Positions 28,305 through 36,574 of a stretch of DNA of 64,000 nt are shown here, piece after piece. How positions within the stretch are numbered: the stretch's first letter is position 1; every line of letters starts with the position of its first letter. The notes beneath the pieces were generated by a model, which was not told the origin of the DNA, did no database searches, and was given only the letters and a program-made list of their open reading frames with translations. The stretch comes from Klebsiella sp. WP3-W18-ESBL-02 (GTDB lineage Bacteria; Pseudomonadota; Gammaproteobacteria; Enterobacterales; Enterobacteriaceae): NCBI RefSeq assembly GCF_014168815.1, contig NZ_AP021972.1, positions 3,906,001 through 3,970,000 on the forward strand. The letters are read 5' to 3'. Position numbers and translations under genes: made by a program.

Positions 28305-28658
28305 TTATGCCTCGCTTGTTACAGTCGTCTGGCCGTAGATTGTGTCAATGGAGGAAGTGAAGGTGACGCGACGGCTGGTGCCGTCATAATTGGTATCGAA
28401 GGAAAGAATCGACAGAACGCCCGGTGTGTCCTGTATGCGTTCACGTATAGCCAGGATGTAGACGTCAGATCGCTGTTTACCAAGCACCGACTGAACATAC
28501 GGCGTGCCTTCCGTCAGATCGAGAAACCACTGACCGCGCCACAGCTCGAAGCGGGTTTTTACTGCCTGGGCGACACACTCCGGGCTGTCGATAAGGAAGG
28601 TATCGTCACCCTGCCCGAAAGTGTAATCGCCGTCAGCATCTTCGCGACGGTATCGCAT
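28305..28658 (-). CDS. Baseplate wedge protein (gp25/DUF2634-like)
   Basis: A 117-residue protein containing FLIDSPECVAQAVKTRFELW and YILAIRERIQDTPGVLSI, the pattern of short wedge proteins preceding baseplate J. Adjacent genes abut or overlap by one base. Assigned by position and general sequence character. Confidence 0.7.
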   Translation of the reverse strand: MRYRREDADGDYTFGQGDDTFLIDSPECVAQAVKTRFELWRGQWFLDLTEGTPYVQSVLGKQRSDVYILAIRERIQDTPGVLSILSFDTNYDGTSRRVTFTSSIDTIYGQTTVTSEA

Positions 28659-29398
28659 TATTGCGGCCCTCCAGTAGTTCCCCCGCCTGTCTGAACTCCG
28701 CCATGTTTATGCGTGGCGACACTTATACCTGAAGCTGTCACATCATTCGTTACCGTAACCGGCCCAAGCATCGTCGCAGTACCACCACTTTCTCCCATTC
28801 CCTGAGACAGGTTACCGTTAATCGTTACGTTGCCGTTCAGCGTGATAGTCGGGGATGTGATTGTCGTTCCACCTTCAGCCGTAGCCGTAAGCTGGCCCGG
28901 CGTTTTAATGGTGATGTTATGTCCTGCGGCGACCTCTACGAACGCCGCGCCATCATCGGTTCGTAACTGCGCGGCGCTGGTGCTGATACCGCTGATTTTC
29001 TGTGCTTGCGACTGTGGGCCAACGATGGCGAACGCATCAGATAAGTCATGCTGGCGCGGGTCTACGGTCTCCTGAACGCCGCCGCTCTGCCACCAGAAAT
29101 CTACGCATCGGTCAGCAAAGATCAGCAGACACTCGTCGCCTTCTTTTACCGGAAAGGTCAGCGTGCAACCGCCGCCGCGCGGAAAGATAACCGGCACATC
29201 CACCAGCGGTTTTAATTCGGTAGAGCCATCGCCAACAATACCGCGAAGCGCCACCTCTACTGTGCAGGTAACAGTATTAGGATCGAACGACTGAATGATG
29301 CCAGGCATCGCTACGCGCATCTGGGTAGACACCGAATCGGCAATGGCCTGCGCGGTCTGCTGCTCTCCGCCGATCTGTGATTGAGTTGGAATTGGCAT
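28658..29398 (-). CDS. Gp138-type membrane-puncturing spike protein
   Basis: A 246-residue tail spike at the tip of the tube. The N-terminal OB-like domain (MRVAMPGIIQSFDPNTVTCT, PLVDVPVIFPRGGGCTLTFP) is the gp138 N-terminal fold. The C-terminal half is a repetitive beta-helix (TITSPTITLNGNVTINGNLS) ending in HKHGG, a likely metal-binding tip. The ATG at 29398 has GGAG five bases upstream; a more distal start would read through a terminator. Confidence 0.88.
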   Translation of the reverse strand: MPIPTQSQIGGEQQTAQAIADSVSTQMRVAMPGIIQSFDPNTVTCTVEVALRGIVGDGSTELKPLVDVPVIFPRGGGCTLTFPVKEGDECLLIFADRCVDFWWQSGGVQETVDPRQHDLSDAFAIVGPQSQAQKISGISTSAAQLRTDDGAAFVEVAAGHNITIKTPGQLTATAEGGTTITSPTITLNGNVTINGNLSQGMGESGGTATMLGPVTVTNDVTASGISVATHKHGGVQTGGGTTGGPQ

Positions 29399-29409
29399 AA
29401 AAACTCCAT

Positions 29410-29434
29410 AAAAAAACCCGCTCGGCGGCGGGTT
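29410..29434 (-). terminator. Rho-independent terminator upstream of the spike gene
   Basis: On the minus strand AACCCGCCGCCGAGCGGGTT folds into a GC hairpin followed by T7. It lies between the small gene at 29475 and the spike gene and almost touches the spike ribosome site. Late transcription must pass it, presumably by Q-type antitermination; it would end an independent transcript of the small gene. Confidence 0.8.
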
Positions 29435-29474
29435 ACTGATCAAATGTCAGGGTTTGAGGGCTGATTTGTCCGTG

Positions 29475-29636
29475 CTATTTATCTTCTTTGCAGCCCTGAA
29501 TGTAGGTCTTGCTTAAAACCACGGTAACGTCGTGGTTCGTAGCGAGATACAGGCTGCCAAGAAAAAGCCGCAAGGCAATTTTTAGCTTCTCACGATAGGG
29601 GCCGGATACCTTTATGCCAAAATCAGAAACAACCAT
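29475..29636 (-). CDS. Small moron protein, 53 residues, unknown function
   Basis: Starts at ATG 29636 with a good GGAG site eight bases upstream and ends 40 bases before a terminator. Sequence: MVVSDFGIKVSGPYREKLKI, then ALRLFLGSLYLATNHDVTVV and a charged tail. I do not recognise it. Its 5' end overlaps that of the divergent plus-strand gene by 23 bases, an arrangement unlike the surrounding tightly packed tail genes. Confidence 0.5.
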   Translation of the reverse strand: MVVSDFGIKVSGPYREKLKIALRLFLGSLYLATNHDVTVVLSKTYIQGCKEDK

Positions 29637-29964
29637 AAAATTTACTCCAGCAATAGGCAAAGAATTGCTCTCCATAATCCAGGATAACATACCTGAAAGC
29701 GACTATAAAATACGCAGACGAATCAGAACTGCTGACTCAATTAATGCGGTTGGCACGCTCGTCGACATAACTATCATCGTAGCCACGTCGTCACCAGCTT
29801 GTATAGCCATTGCATCTATCGCAAGAAAATGGATACAGACCAGATCATCCAAAAAAATAACAATGACCACAGAGAAAGGTAAAATCGAAGTAGAAAACCT
29901 GACGTCAAAAGAACTGATTGAAGTAATGGAGCAGTGCAAGAACATCAGCTTCAAAGAGGAATAA
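29614..29964 (+). CDS. Plus-strand moron protein, EACC1-like, unknown function
   Basis: A 116-residue protein coded against the direction of the tail operon and ended by its own terminator. Residues about 45-75 (GTLVDITIIVATSSPACIAI and ASIARKWIQTR) form a hydrophobic segment. The C-terminus (KKITMTTEKGKIEVENLTSK, ELIEVMEQ) resembles the small effector-associated EACC1 components of bacterial conflict systems; that likeness is from memory and weak. The gene is more AT-rich than its neighbours. The ribosome site is poor (GGGG, long spacing), and a TTG at 29664 is an alternative start. A role in lysogenic conversion or exclusion is a guess. Confidence 0.55.
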   Translation: MPKSETTIKFTPAIGKELLSIIQDNIPESDYKIRRRIRTADSINAVGTLVDITIIVATSSPACIAIASIARKWIQTRSSKKITMTTEKGKIEVENLTSKELIEVMEQCKNISFKEE

Positions 29965-29970
29965 CTTGGC

Positions 29971-29997
29971 GCGCCGGTCAACCCGGCGCTTTTTCTT
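29971..29997 (+). terminator. Terminator of the plus-strand moron
   Basis: GCGCCGG pairs with CCGGCGC around a 5-base loop and is followed by TTTTTCTTT. It lies seven bases after the plus-strand stop and keeps its transcription from running into the antisense of the tail genes. Confidence 0.88.
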
Positions 29998-30002
29998 TAT
30001 AC

Positions 30003-30353
30003 CTACTTCACCTTCACGCAGTCGTATGTTGCATACTGACGCGGCGAATCCATGCTGGCTTGCAACCACTGTGCGTTGAGAATGGCTTTGCCGTTGCGCT
30101 TGATGTACTCAAGCCCAACCCAGCGGCCGGGTTGGTCGGTTGCAACCATCCATTCTGCTTTCATGTTTTGGTAGTCATCTTTAGACTTGAGAAAAGACAT
30201 TTTTTGCGTTTCAGGTTTTACCCCGTTAATAAGCATTAGTCCTTCTTTGCCCGCAGTGAGGCGATACGGCCCGCACTGAGTATCAGCTAAGGCCTCTGAC
30301 GTGCCGACAACTGATAAAAGAACACCACAAATTAGAAGTTTGGCCTTACCCAT
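30003..30353 (-). CDS. Secreted small protein within the tail operon
   Basis: A 116-residue protein with a signal peptide (MGKAKLLICGVLLSVVGTSE, cleavage near ALA before DTQCGPYRL) and two cysteines in the mature part (TQCGPYR and TYDCVKVK) that could form a disulphide. The ATG lies two bases after the stop of the upstream hub gene, with AGG upstream. A periplasmic protein is out of place among virion genes, so a lysogenic conversion or superinfection role is likely. The family is not recognised. Confidence 0.7.
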   Translation of the reverse strand: MGKAKLLICGVLLSVVGTSEALADTQCGPYRLTAGKEGLMLINGVKPETQKMSFLKSKDDYQNMKAEWMVATDQPGRWVGLEYIKRNGKAILNAQWLQASMDSPRQYATYDCVKVK

Positions 30354-30354
30354 C

Positions 30355-31419
30355 TTATACCTGCCGTTTTTTAAGCGTGTCCTGACTAACCATTTCACGA
30401 GCACCACGCGCAAAACACATCAAATCCATGTACCACGCCTGACCTCTGGTGTCGCCAGTATAGTCGATAGCTTTGACGATATAAACGCCATCCGTCGCAA
30501 TGCTGGCAGCCTGTGACGTTGTGCCGGTCAGCACGCGGTTGCCGTTCTCTTCCGTTTCAGTGATACGCCCGGGCGACTGTGCGATTTCGCTATTGCCGAG
30601 CGCGGCGCGGTACACCGAAGCCTGATCGAGCTGAATAAGCCCATTAATGCGGATGTTGGGGTTTATCAGACACCGCACATTTACGCCGCCGCCCATCGTC
30701 TGTTGCGGCATACCGATCAGGCCAGTATCAGCATTCAACACAATGGCTTCGTGAATGTATTTATCCTCCGGCACCATCTGAACCTGACCATCCACCAGCT
30801 GCCATGTCGCTTTGCACTGCGCAGCAATATTATCCATCACGTTACGGGTGGATGAGTAAATCGCGCGGCCACGAGGAAACACGGTATCAGGAAAGTCGCC
30901 GGTAATGCCCTGCGTCACGCCGAACGCGTTGAAATCCTGCATCGTTGCCCGGTGCAGATCCGCAACGGTATAACCAGCTGCAAGCGTGGTGATGGTGGTC
31001 GCATAGAGGAACGCTTCGTGATCACCAATGGCCTGAATCAACACCCAGGAATCGGTAATGTTGTCCTTCCCGGTGACGGTGAAGCGAATATCACCGTCAA
31101 AGATCAGGCCGTAGTTCTGACCATTCACCTGCCCTATCTGGTCTGGTGAAATCTCACGGGCGACACCAACTTGGCTCGCATCAACATCCGGCGCTATACC
31201 GTCATACCCGGCAATGATGCGAATTTTGGCAAACTCCTGCCCCAGTATATTGTTCGTGGTATCGGTCGAAAGGTTGTAAATTTTTACGTTCGCCACGCGC
31301 GGCCAGCGTGTGTCTGCCCACTCGATCTGGAACGTGACCTTAAAGTCAGACAGGGAAACGCCCTGCCCGTTCTGGTCCAACAGTTGCAGCTCAAAATGGC
31401 GCATCCAGTTAAGAGACAT
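30355..31419 (-). CDS. Baseplate hub protein (gp27/gpD-like)
   Basis: A 354-residue protein between the baseplate plug and spike genes. It begins MSLNWMRHFELQLLDQNGQG and contains KIYNLSTDTTNNILGQEFAK, a hub-domain pattern seen in many contractile and non-contractile phages (tail protein D-like). Probably forms the ring holding the spike. Assigned by position and overall similarity. Confidence 0.75.
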   Translation of the reverse strand: MSLNWMRHFELQLLDQNGQGVSLSDFKVTFQIEWADTRWPRVANVKIYNLSTDTTNNILGQEFAKIRIIAGYDGIAPDVDASQVGVAREISPDQIGQVNGQNYGLIFDGDIRFTVTGKDNITDSWVLIQAIGDHEAFLYATTITTLAAGYTVADLHRATMQDFNAFGVTQGITGDFPDTVFPRGRAIYSSTRNVMDNIAAQCKATWQLVDGQVQMVPEDKYIHEAIVLNADTGLIGMPQQTMGGGVNVRCLINPNIRINGLIQLDQASVYRAALGNSEIAQSPGRITETEENGNRVLTGTTSQAASIATDGVYIVKAIDYTGDTRGQAWYMDLMCFARGAREMVSQDTLKKRQV

Positions 31420-31421
31420 TT

Positions 31422-31727
31422 CTACTCCTGTACGAAAATGAGGTGGCTGTATGTGCCGAGGTTGGTTTTGGTAGGCTCGTCCGGTGCGCCTACATCGCAG
31501 CCAACGAGCAGCGCCCCGTTAATACCTAGTTGAGGATATTGCTCAAGAAGATTTACACCGGTTACCAGCGGCACGCCAGAAAGAAGCGGTTCGCCACTGC
31601 TATCTTGTACATCCAGAATCCAGCCAGCAGAATCACGCCAAATGACTCTCAGCGTGTATGTTGTCTCTGCTAACTGAATGCGAAATAGCTGGTTATCCGG
31701 CGATAAAGGGATTTCAGTTACATTCAT
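31422..31727 (-). CDS. Baseplate plug-family protein
   Basis: A 101-residue protein with the typical plug-family start IPLSPDNQLFRIQLAETTYT and RVIWRDSAGWILDVQDSSGE. Plug proteins sit at the end of the tail tube in this phage group. It overlaps the preceding gene by four bases. Confidence 0.75.
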   Translation of the reverse strand: MNVTEIPLSPDNQLFRIQLAETTYTLRVIWRDSAGWILDVQDSSGEPLLSGVPLVTGVNLLEQYPQLGINGALLVGCDVGAPDEPTKTNLGTYSHLIFVQE

Positions 31728-32350
31728 TGGATACCTATAGAGTTACCAAGACTGGTTCCTTTTAGTCCATCAAACCACCCTGTTGACTTAATTACCGATT
31801 CATTTACTGGGGTGGTGGATTTAGTCCCGGAATTCTGCACCGCAGATGTACTAACCCCGTCCTGCATATCGGATTTATCAGCAACGGTGACATTTTTTGT
31901 ATGCGTTATGATGACTTCACGCAGGGTAAGCGTGCAGTTCAGCACGTTCTCGCTGGTTTTATCGGTCGTCACCTCAATGGCTCGCACCAGCATATTGGTG
32001 TACACCCTCTTCCCGGTAACCACATCGAACGGTACGCGCTCAAGCTGCATATCCAGCAGCTTTTGGTATGTCTCCTTTGGGCTAAGCCCAGCGCTGAGGC
32101 CGATTGAAGATGTATCAATGAAGTCCAGCAACGAACCGCCACCAGAGAAGCCGCATTCCATTGTGACTTCGCTGGGGCGCTTATACGCATGATCGGCGAT
32201 GAAACCCGAGGCGCTATTCGTTGTTGGCTTCTCCACCGGGTGCTCAGTAATTTCGAGCGCATCAGAATGCTTTTCGGAGACGACCACGCTGGGAATTAAT
32301 ATGCCAATTCGCCGGGATTGCTGGCGAAAAATAGCGGAGAGAATATCCAT
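31724..32350 (-). CDS. Putative baseplate protein
   Basis: A 208-residue protein between tape measure and plug. SGFIADHAYKRPSEVTMECG and YTNMLVRAIEVTTDKTSENV resemble the tube-initiator or distal-tail type proteins of this phage group. The last 60 residues are S/T-rich and low in complexity. It overlaps the tape-measure stop by one base. Confidence 0.7.
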   Translation of the reverse strand: MDILSAIFRQQSRRIGILIPSVVVSEKHSDALEITEHPVEKPTTNSASGFIADHAYKRPSEVTMECGFSGGGSLLDFIDTSSIGLSAGLSPKETYQKLLDMQLERVPFDVVTGKRVYTNMLVRAIEVTTDKTSENVLNCTLTLREVIITHTKNVTVADKSDMQDGVSTSAVQNSGTKSTTPVNESVIKSTGWFDGLKGTSLGNSIGIQ

Positions 32351-34353
32351 TAGCTCGGCACCGTTCGAAGTTGTTGAGTTAGTTGTGAATTAACGTTCTT
32401 CTGCCGCTCAACTGTGATATTGGCAGCCTCACGTGGATCAGATACACCGTGAATATTAATAACCGTTTCTTGCTGTATGTTTTGTGAAGCACCGCCACCA
32501 GCGGCCATACGAACCAATTCACTTGGGTAAGGGTTTCTCCCGTTCTCATGATGGATAATTCCATTCATCAGAGAGGACATTACCTGCGGATCTTTAAGGT
32601 TGAGAATGGCATCAGGAGCCACACCCATCATTTTCGATAACTGAGCAATGTAAGCACCGGTATTATTTTCATTCCCCGGTGCCCACGTAGAGATTATATC
32701 GTTAAGGGTTTGCAGCGGCTTGCCTGTCGTCTTACCTTCAAAGTAGCGCATTAATTGTCGGGAAAGCGCTTTCAGGCCATCATAGGCAGTTTCAAACCGG
32801 GCGAACCTGCCGCCAGGCCTTTCGAGCGTCGCCCCAGATTGCCCACGAAAGTCGATATTACCGGGGTTATTATTTCTAATACCTCGTGGAGCTTTAGCAG
32901 ACTGGGCATGTTGGTCAGGCTCATCATCACCAAACCACCCGCGAATGGTTCTGCCTACGCTGCGCGGGTCAAATCCCAGATTCTCCTTAACCCAGTCAGC
33001 GCTTCTGTTGGCGCTATCCTCTACTGCCGGTGTGGCACTCGGTTGCCCGCTGCCCTGATTTAGCAGCTGTTTGCCTATACTAGCGGCCTGCGCCCAGTTG
33101 CCATCTTTTATGGCATTCAGCAAATCAGCGATCATGTTCAGCATCTTGCCGAACTCACCCATTTGCGAAATGAAGTTGCTAAAATCCCACTTTAGGGACC
33201 ATGACTTGGGGTCAATACCGAGCAACTTAGCCAGCGCTTTTGTCAGGTCCGTAACAGTCTTTTTCAGGTCACCAATCATTTTGACGGCCTGACCAATTTC
33301 AGTCTTCCATTTCCCCCAGTCAATCAGGCTTTTGCCACCTTCTTTCCACGTCTGGTAATCATCCAAGAGCAGACCAAGTGCAATAATAAGCGTCGTTATC
33401 ATGCCCAAGGGTGATGACATGAAAGCGGTATTTAGCAGCCGCCATGCAACCAACAGCCCACTGAACAATGCGATAAGCTGCTGCGTGGCTGGGTTCAGCT
33501 TTTTGAACCAGGCGATCACACCCTCAACAGCTTGCCCAGTTCGCCATAACACGCGGGTAATCGCGTCACCTGCCCAGAGAATTCCTTTGATGATCTTCGT
33601 GATGACCGCTTCAATCTTCGGCCAGTTGTCGAGTATCTGCCTGCGGAAGTTATCAATACTGCCAGCAAGGCCACCAGCTAGGTTAGAGCCAATCTTGTCT
33701 TTCGCCTGTCCAAGCGTCATCGTCAGATTACGCATGGAGGTCATGAAAATATTGGACTGTTTAGCCGCTGACTCAGCATTAAAACCAATACGCTTTGCCG
33801 TCAACGCGTACTCAGAACTGAGCTGCCCCATCCCTCTGCGCATCGCCATCAGCGTGTTTTCATCGATGCCGAGCATCTGCGCGTATTGCTTCGCGCGGTA
33901 ATACGGCATGTTGTTGAGCTTTTGCCCAACGCCAGTAAAGATGTCCGCAGTATCACGCATCTTTCCGCTGGCATCGCGAGTCTGGACACCCAGGCGGTTC
34001 AGGAACCCTTCCGCCCCCGGATTACTACGCATGAAGCCAGCCAGCCCTTCGAGGGAGGACATGGCCGACTCGGCGCTGGCACCGGTTTGCGATGCGGCAT
34101 AGCCCAGCGCTTTGATGCCCTGGACGCTGGCCCCCGTCCGTTGGGATGCCCAGTAAACCTTATCCAGACCATTCGCGATCTGGGTGGTAAATCCGACAAT
34201 GCTCAGCGCTGCGCCTTCCACCACCGCGCCGACCTTCAGAACGTTAGCAGTAACGCCTTTTAGCACTGCTTCGAACTTATTAGCGCCAGCCTGATCGATA
34301 TCGAATCCCAGCGAAACAAGGAAATCTTTAATCGTATCTGCGTTACCGCTCAT
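32350..34353 (-). CDS. Tail tape-measure protein with C-terminal muralytic domain
   Basis: A 667-residue protein. The N-terminal half has long helices and hydrophobic stretches (ALIALFSGLLVAWRLLNTAF-like region, about 290-330) typical of tape measures; it sets tail length. Residues about 480-610 (RGIRNNNPGNIDFRGQSGAT, FARFETAYDGLKALSRQLMR) form a lysozyme-like domain of the phage structural P5 kind, which would open the peptidoglycan during DNA entry. It lies directly after the frameshifted tail-chaperone gene, as in lambda. Confidence 0.88.
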   Translation of the reverse strand: MSGNADTIKDFLVSLGFDIDQAGANKFEAVLKGVTANVLKVGAVVEGAALSIVGFTTQIANGLDKVYWASQRTGASVQGIKALGYAASQTGASAESAMSSLEGLAGFMRSNPGAEGFLNRLGVQTRDASGKMRDTADIFTGVGQKLNNMPYYRAKQYAQMLGIDENTLMAMRRGMGQLSSEYALTAKRIGFNAESAAKQSNIFMTSMRNLTMTLGQAKDKIGSNLAGGLAGSIDNFRRQILDNWPKIEAVITKIIKGILWAGDAITRVLWRTGQAVEGVIAWFKKLNPATQQLIALFSGLLVAWRLLNTAFMSSPLGMITTLIIALGLLLDDYQTWKEGGKSLIDWGKWKTEIGQAVKMIGDLKKTVTDLTKALAKLLGIDPKSWSLKWDFSNFISQMGEFGKMLNMIADLLNAIKDGNWAQAASIGKQLLNQGSGQPSATPAVEDSANRSADWVKENLGFDPRSVGRTIRGWFGDDEPDQHAQSAKAPRGIRNNNPGNIDFRGQSGATLERPGGRFARFETAYDGLKALSRQLMRYFEGKTTGKPLQTLNDIISTWAPGNENNTGAYIAQLSKMMGVAPDAILNLKDPQVMSSLMNGIIHHENGRNPYPSELVRMAAGGGASQNIQQETVINIHGVSDPREAANITVERQKNVNSQLTQQLRTVPS

Positions 34354-34956
34354 TGGCCGCTCTCCATTTATCTACCCGGGCGTCGTTATCCTCGCGCATG
34401 TCGAGGTAGTCATTAAGAAGCGCGATGCGGCAAAGGTCTACCGCGCCGCTGTTAAGGTCTTTCTGGTCAATATGGAAGGCAAGCGCCGGACGAAGAATAA
34501 AATCTTCACCGCCCGGCAGGCTGTTGAAGGTTATTCCGCTGGCGGGGTGGGCGTCTCGCTGGTAGGGAGTCCTTGCAAAAAATTTCCCAGCGAGTCGGCG
34601 ACCACCCGCGCCACCAGTTGCAGCATGGTCAGCAGGTCGATATCGTCAAACGCCATTTCGCCATGCTGGCAGACCGGCACCCAGCCTTTCATGTGCTCGC
34701 GTGAAACAACGGAAAGGCAGGGGAACAGGATAGCGTCCACATCGCCATCACTCAGATCGGACACAGCATTAGCAATTTTGGGCAGGATAGTAGCCATCGC
34801 GCCTTCGGTGTCTTTGCTGCTGATCTTCTCCTGAACGCTCCGGAAGTCAGAAACCATCCCGGCCAGCACCGGCAACAGCTTTCGGGACACCTTCAGCTGT
34901 TCGAAAACGCTGAGCTTTGCAGTGCGATATTTCACGCCTTTAATTTCGAATTCCAT
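34343..34956 (-). CDS. Tail assembly chaperone, -1 frameshift product (GT-like)
   Basis: Reading starts as the short chaperone and shifts back one base at AAATTTT (34585-34579). It then continues FARTPYQRDAHPASGITFNS and LPGGEDFILRPALAFHID to the C-terminal RVDKWRAANER, ending at 34343. The full product is 204 residues, and the stop overlaps the tape-measure start by 11 bases. The layout is the same as lambda gpG/gpGT: the long form recruits tube protein to the tape measure. The second frame is clearly coding (64 codons, conserved-looking, no start of its own). Confidence 0.82.
34531..34956 (-). CDS. Tail assembly chaperone, short form (G-like)
   Basis: A 141-residue protein beginning MEFEIKGVKYRTAKLSVFEQ and ending PTPPAE. 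It acts with the tape measure before tube polymerisation. It is produced when ribosomes do not slip at 34579-34585, and it stands between the tube and tape-measure genes as expected. Confidence 0.85.
   Translation of the reverse strand: MEFEIKGVKYRTAKLSVFEQLKVSRKLLPVLAGMVSDFRSVQEKISSKDTEGAMATILPKIANAVSDLSDGDVDAILFPCLSVVSREHMKGWVPVCQHGEMAFDDIDLLTMLQLVARVVADSLGNFLQGLPTSETPTPPAE
34579..34585 (-). promoter_or_regulatory. Programmed -1 frameshift slippery site
   Basis: In the frame of the short chaperone the codons are GGA AAT TTT TTG, giving the heptamer A AAT TTT, a canonical X XXY YYZ slip site. It lies about 15 codons before the zero-frame stop. Slipping back by one base joins the long second frame. 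Confidence 0.82.
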
Positions 34957-34959
34957 GCG

Positions 34960-35400
34960 TTAAAACTCCCCGAGCAGCTGGTCAATCTTGCCGCAGTCGA
35001 ACACCCAGGCAACAGTCCCGCCCTCTTTGGCGTTATTGAAATCAGGCTGTTTCTGGAATGCACACGAACGCGCAGTAGAAATATCACCCGATGCCGTGTT
35101 GCGAATGACGATCACGTTATTGCCCCAGGTGGCAGAGGACTGGCTTTGCGCGTTATACGCCAGAGACAGCTTCTTGTTCACGGGGGAGGTTTTCAGCAGC
35201 GTCACCGTAATGGTGCCTGACTTATCGGCGTGCAGGCTGTGCATCACTTCGCCATCGGCACCGATGGTCATGGTGTTCTTGTTGCCGCCCATGGTCTGGG
35301 TGATACCTTCCTCAGAGTTCGCAGAACCCTGACCAAGATCGATAACGCCGGTCGGCCCGGTGAGCGACGCGGTTACATCGAGAAAAGAATAAGTTGCCAT
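34960..35400 (-). CDS. Tail tube protein (DUF3277)
   Basis: A 146-residue protein of the DUF3277 family: MATYSFLDVTASLTGPTGVI and VTLLKTSPVNKKLSLAYNAQ. In contractile-tailed relatives it forms the inner tail tube. It is located between sheath and chaperone genes, the standard order. Confidence 0.87.
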   Translation of the reverse strand: MATYSFLDVTASLTGPTGVIDLGQGSANSEEGITQTMGGNKNTMTIGADGEVMHSLHADKSGTITVTLLKTSPVNKKLSLAYNAQSQSSATWGNNVIVIRNTASGDISTARSCAFQKQPDFNNAKEGGTVAWVFDCGKIDQLLGEF

Positions 35401-35410
35401 TTATCGCTCC

Positions 35411-36571
35411 TTAGCGAACCACGTTGATCTGCACATCGGCATAATGAACTGCGCCAGCCAGCTTACAGGCCACCTCGATTAACGGTGCTTTGCGCGCTTC
35501 GCGGTCGGCCTGCGCCTGTTCGGACAGCGGTTGCGCATACACGTAATAGCCTTTGGTCAGCGTATCGCCGGAATTCAGCTGTCCGATAGGGCCACCATTC
35601 CACACGCCAGCAGCTACCAGACCGTTCGTGACGGACTGATCCATGGACTGTTCAACGTTGGAAAGCAGACGGGTCACACCGGCATCAGTCTGCGGAATTT
35701 TGGTGGTACTGGTGTAAAGCAGGTTATAGAGGTTGGTCTGAACGTAGTTCTGCAACCAGTCGAGCCCGTGGCGCTCGTCGAAGAAGTCGCCGTTCGCCAT
35801 GACTCCCTGTTGCAGGATCGCCGTGTCGTTGGCGTAGTACACGAACACGTTCGCATTCTTCGCATCCACAGACGCAGCCTGTCCTACCGTCAGCGTTTCG
35901 TAGGTTACGCTTGGTTCCTGTTTGAATTTCAGGGTAATGGTGGTATTGCTGCCGTTGAAATTGACAGTAAACGCACGACCGAAAGCAGAAACCGCCGCAT
36001 AAGGGCTGCTGGTGGAATACTGAATAAAGGTACGGGCATACTTGCCAGCCTTTAATTTCGACGCAACATCGGTCGTCGAAGTCGTGCTGATAATCTCGGC
36101 GTCGGCAGATGTTACCCCGAAAATGCGGCTCAAACTGGACGCTTCGATGAGTTTAGCAACCTCAATCACGTCGTCAGCATCAAGCACATCAGCGCTATCA
36201 GCAACATCATCAGCGACAACCAGCCCATACCAGTTGGTATATTGCAGGCAGGCATTAACAGCTTGCACAATGGTTTCCACGCTTCCACCTTCGGAAGAGG
36301 TCAGAGTCTTCGCCCAGCGGCCAACATAAACCTGCGTCGGCTTCGGCGACTGGCTGAAGAAAACCTGCGCCGCTTCATATTCCGGGCTGTCGACTCCGAA
36401 GTCCTCGCCAATGTCCTCAACGGACGCATAAAGGCGAACGCGCTCCTGCACCGGAATGACAGTGGAAGAACCGAGGATCAGCAGCGCGCCGAAGTTACGA
36501 CCAGTAGCCGCTTTCGGCGAGATGATCACATCAACGTTTACAACGTTGGATACAGGTAAGCCCTGCGTCAT
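35411..36571 (-). CDS. Tail sheath protein (DUF3383)
   Basis: A 386-residue protein of the DUF3383 family: GLPVSNVVNVDVIISPKAAT, FGALLILGSSTVIPVQERVR and PKPTQVYVGRWA are characteristic. It forms the contractile sheath and shows that this is a contractile-tailed phage. Full length and uninterrupted. Confidence 0.9.
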   Translation of the reverse strand: MTQGLPVSNVVNVDVIISPKAATGRNFGALLILGSSTVIPVQERVRLYASVEDIGEDFGVDSPEYEAAQVFFSQSPKPTQVYVGRWAKTLTSSEGGSVETIVQAVNACLQYTNWYGLVVADDVADSADVLDADDVIEVAKLIEASSLSRIFGVTSADAEIISTTSTTDVASKLKAGKYARTFIQYSTSSPYAAVSAFGRAFTVNFNGSNTTITLKFKQEPSVTYETLTVGQAASVDAKNANVFVYYANDTAILQQGVMANGDFFDERHGLDWLQNYVQTNLYNLLYTSTTKIPQTDAGVTRLLSNVEQSMDQSVTNGLVAAGVWNGGPIGQLNSGDTLTKGYYVYAQPLSEQAQADREARKAPLIEVACKLAGAVHYADVQINVVR

Positions 36572-36574
36572 AAT

